A model generated the notes under the pieces. The model worked only from the letters and a program-made list of their open reading frames with translations. It searched no databases and had not been told where the DNA came from. A stretch of 64,000 bases of DNA from Collinsella aerofaciens (GTDB taxonomy: Bacteria; Actinomycetota; Coriobacteriia; Coriobacteriales; Coriobacteriaceae): assembly GCF_015553355.1 (NCBI RefSeq), contig NZ_JADNGN010000001.1, positions 137,388 to 201,387 of the forward strand, written 5' to 3'. Below are positions 58,931-64,000 of the stretch, in pieces (position 1 is the first letter of the stretch; each line of letters opens with the position of its first letter). The position numbers were made by a program, and so were the translations under genes.

Positions 58931-60178
58931 CTAGCTCCTCGTATATCTACGCAGCGCGATGGCGGCGTTGTGCCCGCCAAAGCCTAGGTTGGTCGAAAGC
59001 GCCCAGGTAAGGTCGGCGCGAACTGCGCGATTGGGCGTGTAGTCAAGATCGCAGGCGGGATCGGGCGTGCGGTAGTTAATGGTCGGCGGCACCACGCCCT
59101 GCTCGAGCGCCATGGCGCAGGCCATGACCTCGATGGCGCCCGTGGCACCGATCATGTGGCCGGTCATCGACTTGGTCGACGAGACGTGCGCGGCGCGCGC
59201 CGCGTCCTCGCCGAGCGCACGCTTAATGCCCGCCGTCTCGGACGAATCGTTGAGCTTGGTCGATGTGCCGTGGGCATTGATGTAGAGGCCCTCGGAAGGC
59301 CTGACGTCGCCCTCGGTCACCGCCAGCGATATCGCGCGGGCAATGCCGGCAGCCTCGGGATCAGGGCTCGTGATGTGATAGGCATCATCGGTGTTGCCGT
59401 AGCCCACGACCTCGGCATAAATGTGCGCACCGCGCGCCTGCGCATGTTCCATGCTCTCGAGCACGAGCACGCAGGCGCCCTCGCCCATCACAAAGCCATC
59501 GCGGTCTGCATCGAACGGGCGGCAAGCCGTCGCGGGATCAGGGTTGGTGGTCAATGCGCGGCAGGACGTAAAGCCTGCAATGGCATCGGGGATAATTGCG
59601 GCCTCGGCGCCGCCCGCGAGGATCGCGTCGGCATAGCCGTGCTTTATGGCGCGGAACGCCTCGCCCACCGCATGGGCCGAGGTTGCGCACGCGGTCACCA
59701 CGGGCAGGGTCGGGCCCTTTGCCTTGTGGCGGATTGCGATATTGCCCGATGCCATGTTGGGGATCATCATCGCGATCATATAGGGCGATGCGCGGCGGGG
59801 CCCACATTCGGCAATCGTATGGACGTTGTCGACGAGCGTCGTCATGCCGCCCACGCCCGAGCCCACGTAGACGCCCAGGCGCTCGCGATCGATGGCGCCT
59901 TCGACATCAAAGCCCGCATCGTGCATGGCTTCGTCCGAAGCCGCCATCGCAAACTGAACACAGGGGTCGAGATGCTTGGCGTCACGCTTGCCAAAGTACT
60001 CGTTGCCGTCAAAGCCCTTGACCTCGGCCGCCACCTTGACGGCAAACGCATCGGTATCGAAGTGCGTGATCGGGCCGATGCCGCACGTGCCAGCACACAT
60101 TGCCGCCCAGGTGGCAAGCGCGGTGTTGCCGAGCGGCGACACGGCACCGATACCGGTGATTGCAACTCTCTGTTCCAT
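58931..60178 (-). CDS. fabF: Beta-ketoacyl-ACP synthase II
   Basis: The 415-residue condensing enzyme has VTACATSAHAVGEAFRAIKH (active-site Cys, about residue 165), AHGTSTKLND and KSMTGHMIGATG (the two His) and GFGGHN near the end. It extends acyl-ACP by two carbons. I prefer the ATG at 60178 (MEQRVAITG), 6 nt after GAGGAG; an ATG one codon earlier is equally open. It follows fabG by 39 bp. Confidence 0.95.
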   Translation of the reverse strand: MEQRVAITGIGAVSPLGNTALATWAAMCAGTCGIGPITHFDTDAFAVKVAAEVKGFDGNEYFGKRDAKHLDPCVQFAMAASDEAMHDAGFDVEGAIDRERLGVYVGSGVGGMTTLVDNVHTIAECGPRRASPYMIAMMIPNMASGNIAIRHKAKGPTLPVVTACATSAHAVGEAFRAIKHGYADAILAGGAEAAIIPDAIAGFTSCRALTTNPDPATACRPFDADRDGFVMGEGACVLVLESMEHAQARGAHIYAEVVGYGNTDDAYHITSPDPEAAGIARAISLAVTEGDVRPSEGLYINAHGTSTKLNDSSETAGIKRALGEDAARAAHVSSTKSMTGHMIGATGAIEVMACAMALEQGVVPPTINYRTPDPACDLDYTPNRAVRADLTWALSTNLGFGGHNAAIALRRYTRS

Positions 60179-60217
60179 CATGGTCTCCTCATCCAAGCCG
60201 TTCTTCGGCCCTGGTTT

Positions 60218-60991
60218 CTACATCGCCATTCCGCCGTCGACGCGCACGACCTCACCCGTAATGTAGGCAGCCGCATCACTCGCCAGAAAGCGCACTACGC
60301 CGGCCACCTCCTCAGGGCGCGCCATACGCTTAAGGGGAATCTGCTCCTCGGTTACCGTACGCACCTTCTCCGAGAGCTTTGCCGTCATATCCGTCTCGAC
60401 AAACCCGGGGGCAACCGCGTTCACTCGTACGCCGCGGGGCGCAAGCTCGCGCGCCACCGCCTTGGTCAGGCCGATCACGCCCGCCTTGGAGGCAGCGTAG
60501 TTGGCTTGCCCGGCATTGCCCATCAGGCCCACGACCGAGCTCATGTTGACGACGCAGCCGCCGCGCTGGCGCATAAAGGTCTTGGTGAGCGCGCGCGTCG
60601 TGTTAAACGTTCCTTTAAGATTGACATCGAGCACGCGATCGAAGGCGTCATCGCCCATGCGCATGAGCAGGCCATCGCGGGTGATGCCAGCGTTGTTGAC
60701 GAGCGCCCAAATGGAGCCAAAGTCGTTGAGGACCGCTTCCACGCACGCGTTGACGGCAGCGGGGTCGGCCACGTCGCATTGATATGAGCGCGCCGTGGCG
60801 CCAGCCGCCTCGCAGGCGTCGCACGTCTCGCGCGCCGCATCGACGCTGCCGGCATAGACGACGGCGATATCGTAGCCATCCTCCGCCAGACCGATAGCGC
60901 AGGCGCGGCCGATACCCCGCGAGCCGCCCGTGACCAGTGCCACGTGACGTGAGTCGTTGCGCTCGAGCGCGCCATTGTTCAAGTTGCCCAT
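60218..60991 (-). CDS. fabG: 3-oxoacyl-ACP reductase FabG
   Basis: The 257-residue short-chain dehydrogenase has TGGSRGIGRA (NADPH loop, about residues 21-30), VNNAGITRD, SSVVGLMGN with the catalytic Ser, and YAASKAG with Tyr and Lys. The final RVDGGMAM is typical of FabG. It reduces 3-oxoacyl-ACP. GAAAGGAATGAC precedes the ATG. It lies between fabD and fabF. Confidence 0.95.
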   Translation of the reverse strand: MGNLNNGALERNDSRHVALVTGGSRGIGRACAIGLAEDGYDIAVVYAGSVDAARETCDACEAAGATARSYQCDVADPAAVNACVEAVLNDFGSIWALVNNAGITRDGLLMRMGDDAFDRVLDVNLKGTFNTTRALTKTFMRQRGGCVVNMSSVVGLMGNAGQANYAASKAGVIGLTKAVARELAPRGVRVNAVAPGFVETDMTAKLSEKVRTVTEEQIPLKRMARPEEVAGVVRFLASDAAAYITGEVVRVDGGMAM

Positions 60992-61021
60992 GTCATTCCT
61001 TTCGGGTTACAGCCCTGTGGA

Positions 61022-61948
61022 CTATGCGAGCTCGTCGGCAATAGCTGCGACCTGCTCGGCCGTCTCGCACGAATACACACGAACGTCGCTCAACGTACGC
61101 TTGACCAGGCCGGACAGCGTTTTGCCGGGGCCGACCTCAATAAACGTGTCGATGCCCTGATCCTGCAGAGTATGCAGCGTGTCGACCCAGCGAACGGCAT
61201 GACTCACCTGGTTGGCCAGCACCTCCGATGCCGTCTGGGGGTCCGCCGGATAGGGCGCCGCTGTCATATTTGCCAAAACAGGAATGAGCAACGGGGACGG
61301 CGCGTGACCGGCCTCAATATATGCGGCAAGGCCACAGGCCGCCTCGGCCATATAGGGGCTATGAAATGCACCCGACACCGCGACCTTCATGGCGCGGCCG
61401 CCAGCCTCTTTTACTAGGACGTCGAGGGTCTGCAGCGCATCGGGCGCTCCGGCCACAACCGTCTGCTGGGGACTGTTGTAGTTGACCGGCCAGCAGTCCT
61501 CGCCGGCCTGCGCAGCCAGGTTCTCGACTTGCGCAGCATCAAGTTTGATGACGGCGCGCATGCCGCCGGGGTGACGCTCGGCCGCCGTGGCCATCAATGC
61601 CGCGCGCTCACACACGAGCTCAAAACCCGCTCGCGTATCGAATGCCCCCGCAAAGGTGAGTGCAGCGACCTCGCCCAGCGAGAATCCCGCACAGGCGGCA
61701 GGCACCACGCCGCGCTCGCGCAGGGCGACGGCGACAGCCAAGTCGTGCACGAACACGCAAGGCTGCGTGTTCTCGGTCTGCGAGAGCTCCTCCTTGGAGG
61801 CGCTCCGGCACTGCTCGCTCGTCCCCGGGCGCACCTCATCGGCAATGGCGAACACCTCGGCAGCCGCCGGCGATGTCTCGATCAAGTCGACGCCCATCGC
61901 GGGGTGCTGGGCACCCTGGCCGGCAAACAAAAACGCTACGCCACCCAT
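61022..61948 (-). CDS. fabD: Malonyl-CoA:ACP transacylase
   Basis: The 308-residue protein has FLFAGQGAQHPAMG at the start and GFSLGEVAAL (catalytic Ser, about residue 91), with the conserved Arg/His at FHSPYM downstream. It transfers malonyl from CoA to ACP. The ATG at 61948 overlaps the fabK stop, with AAGGG upstream; a GTG two codons earlier is possible. Translation coupling with fabK is likely. Confidence 0.94.
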   Translation of the reverse strand: MGGVAFLFAGQGAQHPAMGVDLIETSPAAAEVFAIADEVRPGTSEQCRSASKEELSQTENTQPCVFVHDLAVAVALRERGVVPAACAGFSLGEVAALTFAGAFDTRAGFELVCERAALMATAAERHPGGMRAVIKLDAAQVENLAAQAGEDCWPVNYNSPQQTVVAGAPDALQTLDVLVKEAGGRAMKVAVSGAFHSPYMAEAACGLAAYIEAGHAPSPLLIPVLANMTAAPYPADPQTASEVLANQVSHAVRWVDTLHTLQDQGIDTFIEVGPGKTLSGLVKRTLSDVRVYSCETAEQVAAIADELA

Positions 61949-62880
61949 GCGCACGCACCCTTCAGGACGTGCTCGGCGCCATCGACCAGGTCGTCAACGA
62001 TTTCGCGTGCGCTCTGGCGCTCGTTGACCATGCCGGCAATCTGTCCACACAAAAACGAACCCTCTTCGTAGTTGCCGTCCTTGGCGGCCTTACGCAGCGC
62101 ACCGGTTCCCATAGCACCGAGCTCCTCGGCACTCGCGCCGGAACCCTCGCTCTTGGCATAGGCGTTGGTGAAGGGGCTCTTGAGGGCGCGCACTGGATGT
62201 CCCGTCGAGCGACCGGTCGCACGCGTCGAAGTGTCGTTGGCCTTCAGGACCATCTCTTTGTACTGCTCCGAGACGGTGCACTCGTCTGCGACCAGAAAGC
62301 GCGTACCCACTTGCACGCCTTCGGCGCCCAGCATAAAGGCGGCCGCCACGCCGCGGCCGTCGGCAATACCGCCGGCGGCCACGACGGGAATGTCAACCGC
62401 ATCGACGACCTGCGGCACCAGTGCCATCGTCGAGGTCTCGCCAATATGGCCGCCCGATTCGGTACCCTCGGCAACAACCGCCGTGGCTCCACGACGTGCC
62501 ACGAGGCGCGCCAGCGCCACCGAGGCAACGACCGGGATGACCTTGATGCCCGCCTCGTTCCACGCCTTCATGTACTTGGCGGGATTGCCGGCGCCCGTCA
62601 CGACGACCGGCACTCGCTCGTCAATCACGACCTGCGCGACCTCGTCGGCAAACGGGCTCATGAGCATGACGTTGACGCCAAAGAGCTTATCCGTCTTGGC
62701 GCGCAGCTCATGAATCTGGTCGCGAAGCCAGTTGGCGTCGGCGTTCATGGCCGCGATGATGCCTAAGCCACCCGCCTCGGACACTGCGGACGCCAGCGAG
62801 GCATCGGCAATCCAGGCCATACCGCCCTGGAACACGGGCTTTTCGATGCCGAGCAGATCGCAGAGAGGAGTCTTGAGCAT
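61936..62880 (-). CDS. fabK: FMN-dependent enoyl-ACP reductase FabK
   Basis: The 314-residue protein is a nitronate-monooxygenase-like TIM barrel: KPVFQGGMAWIADASLASAV at the start, VVVTGAGNPAKYM, GTESGGHIGETSTMALVPQV and AAGGIADGRGVAAAFMLGAE for FMN binding. FabK does the last step of the elongation cycle and replaces FabI, so triclosan insensitivity is expected. It lies between acpP and fabD. Confidence 0.93.
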   Translation of the reverse strand: MLKTPLCDLLGIEKPVFQGGMAWIADASLASAVSEAGGLGIIAAMNADANWLRDQIHELRAKTDKLFGVNVMLMSPFADEVAQVVIDERVPVVVTGAGNPAKYMKAWNEAGIKVIPVVASVALARLVARRGATAVVAEGTESGGHIGETSTMALVPQVVDAVDIPVVAAGGIADGRGVAAAFMLGAEGVQVGTRFLVADECTVSEQYKEMVLKANDTSTRATGRSTGHPVRALKSPFTNAYAKSEGSGASAEELGAMGTGALRKAAKDGNYEEGSFLCGQIAGMVNERQSAREIVDDLVDGAEHVLKGACAWVA

Positions 62881-62882
62881 CT

Positions 62883-63119
62883 CTACTTCTCCAATGCCGC
62901 CTCGACCGTATCGGCGAACTCGCCGACCGTCTTGGGGTTCTCCTCGGTATCGAGCTGGATGCCAAACTCGTCCTCGACGGCAACGAGGATCTCGACGGTG
63001 CCCAGGCTGTCGAGACCAATCTCCTCGAGCGTGGACTCGGGCTTCATCTCGACATCGTCAAGACCGGCGGTCTCGCGGATAACGTCGCAAACGCGCTCGA
63101 AGGTCTTCTGATCTGCCAT
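62883..63119 (-). CDS. acpP: Acyl carrier protein
   Basis: The 78-residue acidic protein has the phosphopantetheine motif DSLGTVEI (Ser about residue 38) in the standard four-helix ACP sequence: CDVIRETAGLDDVEMKPEST then LEEIGLDSLGT. It carries all fatty-acid intermediates. It is 2 bp after fabK in reading order reversed and follows fabH across 52 bp. Confidence 0.96.
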   Translation of the reverse strand: MADQKTFERVCDVIRETAGLDDVEMKPESTLEEIGLDSLGTVEILVAVEDEFGIQLDTEENPKTVGEFADTVEAALEK

Positions 63120-63171
63120 GGTAGTTCTCCTTTGTTTGTGCCCTAGGGGCGTTTTTATTTCCTATGTGCGA

Positions 63172-64000
63172 CTACTTCCAACGAAGCAGATAGCCACCTA
63201 TATCCAGACCGGCGCCAAATCCAACGAGGGCGATGGTGTCGTCCTCATTCAGTGCGTCGGTACGTGCCAGCCGGTCAAGCGCAAAGGGAATGCAGGCGCT
63301 CGAAATGTTGCCGGTCTCGCGTAGCGTTCGAACCACGCGCTCGCCTGGCACGCCGAGACGCTTGACCGCCTGACTCAGGATTCGTTCGTTAGCCTGATGG
63401 AATACAAAATGATCGATGTCTTCGACCGAAATGCCCGCATCACTCGCAAGCTTATGGACCGTGTCGCAGATGGCGTTGACGCCGAACTTGAACACGCGGC
63501 GACCATTCATGGACAGCACGCTCTCGCTATCTGCGGAAGCCTTAAACGGCGAGTTGCCGACCAGACCGGGAACGTGCAACGTCTCGACGTCGGGCGCCGT
63601 CGAAAGCTCAACGGCAAGGGGGCTGTCTCCCCCAGCCCCAATCACTGCGGCGCCCGCCCCATCGCCAAAGAGCACGCAGGTGGCGCGGTCGGTCCAGTCG
63701 AGCGCGCGCGTCATCTGCTCGGCAGCAACGATAAGCACGCGCTCGGCACGGCCACGGGCGATATAGCACTCGGCGACATCGAGCGCAAATACGAAGCCGG
63801 CGCAGGCCGCCGAGACATCGAAGGCAGGGCACGTCGCGCCAAGTCGCTCAGCAACGGCACACGCCTCGGCGGGAACAAGGTGGTCACCCGTCGTCGTCGA
63901 GCAGACGATCAGATCCAGCTGGCTCGCGTCGATTCCGGACACCTGGAGTGCCCGCTCGCTCGCCGCTACGGCAAGGTCGTCAAGTGACTCGGTGGTGCAG
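63172..64000 (-). CDS. fabH: Beta-ketoacyl-ACP synthase III, C-terminal part
   Basis: The gene runs off the right edge; about 276 residues of the C-terminal part are in the window. AFDVSAACAGFVFAL holds the active-site Cys, FVFHQANERILSQAV the His, and RETGNISSACIPFAL the Asn. It starts fatty-acid synthesis by condensing acetyl-CoA with malonyl-ACP. It heads the operon ahead of acpP, as in many Firmicutes and Actinobacteria. Confidence 0.95.
   Translation of the reverse strand, partial: CTTESLDDLAVAASERALQVSGIDASQLDLIVCSTTTGDHLVPAEACAVAERLGATCPAFDVSAACAGFVFALDVAECYIARGRAERVLIVAAEQMTRALDWTDRATCVLFGDGAGAAVIGAGGDSPLAVELSTAPDVETLHVPGLVGNSPFKASADSESVLSMNGRRVFKFGVNAICDTVHKLASDAGISVEDIDHFVFHQANERILSQAVKRLGVPGERVVRTLRETGNISSACIPFALDRLARTDALNEDDTIALVGFGAGLDIGGYLLRWK

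Overview
The window looks like chromosomal DNA of a high-GC, anaerobic gut actinobacterium of the class Coriobacteriia, most likely Collinsella or a close relative. This is inferred from GC-rich codon use, a fused accD-accA gene, a FabK-type fatty-acid operon, and an anaerobic purine-degradation gene set of the kind known from gut bacteria. No rRNA or tRNA gene was found.

Layout. (1) 1-7295, minus strand: the distal half of the ribosomal superoperon (rplE, rpsN, rpsH, rplF, rplR, rpsE, rpmD, rplO, secY, adk, map, infA, rpmJ, rpsM, start of rpsK). (2) 7296-45651: a 38-kb block of non-ribosomal DNA lying exactly between rplX and rplE, which are adjacent in most bacteria. (3) 45652-51437, minus strand: the proximal half (rplC, rplD, rplW, rplB, rpsS, rplV, rpsC, rplP, rpmC, rpsQ, rplN, rplX); rpsJ is not next to rplC. 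(4) 51730-54916: a histidine phosphatase, a cation efflux pump and a lone PTS EIIC. (5) 54957-64000, minus strand: a type II fatty-acid synthesis operon (fabH, acpP, fabK, fabD, fabG, fabF, accB, fabZ, accC, accDA).

The 38-kb block carries a purine-degradation programme in two parts. The first (7621-17576) holds the molybdenum-hydroxylase maturation genes xdhC, yqeB, yqeC and mocA, then hyuA, ygeW, ygeY, ygeX and a divergent YheO-like regulator. The second (28584-39453) holds a selenium-dependent-type xanthine dehydrogenase, a polyferredoxin, ygfK, ssnA, a purine permease, a second YheO-like regulator and ridA. In the likely scheme the permease imports purine, the hydroxylase and YgfK exchange electrons through the ferredoxin, SsnA and HyuA hydrolyse ring intermediates, YgeW and YgeY trim carbamoyl/ureido groups, YgeX releases ammonia to 2-aminoacrylate, and RidA completes hydrolysis to pyruvate. 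Carbamate kinase, which would recover ATP from a YgeW product, is not in the window.

Between the two parts (17700-28461) is an accessory segment: hypothetical proteins, a LAATG-anchored surface protein, an exonuclease, an AAA ATPase pseudogene and an intact relative, and an AbiEi-like protein. The last two are framed by arrays of 46-bp palindromic repeats. After ridA come a U32 protein, an RluA-type pseudouridine synthase, and an oxidoreductase with a DeoR regulator.

Intergenic DNA in the block is rich in palindromes: two 67-bp elements around xdhC-yqeB-yqeC, two arrays of five 46-bp hairpins, three 57-bp hairpins in tandem, a perfect 25-bp inverted repeat, and a leader that can fold as an H-type pseudoknot. 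An intrinsic terminator follows rplX and a candidate promoter precedes rplE, so the two ribosomal halves seem to be separate transcription units.
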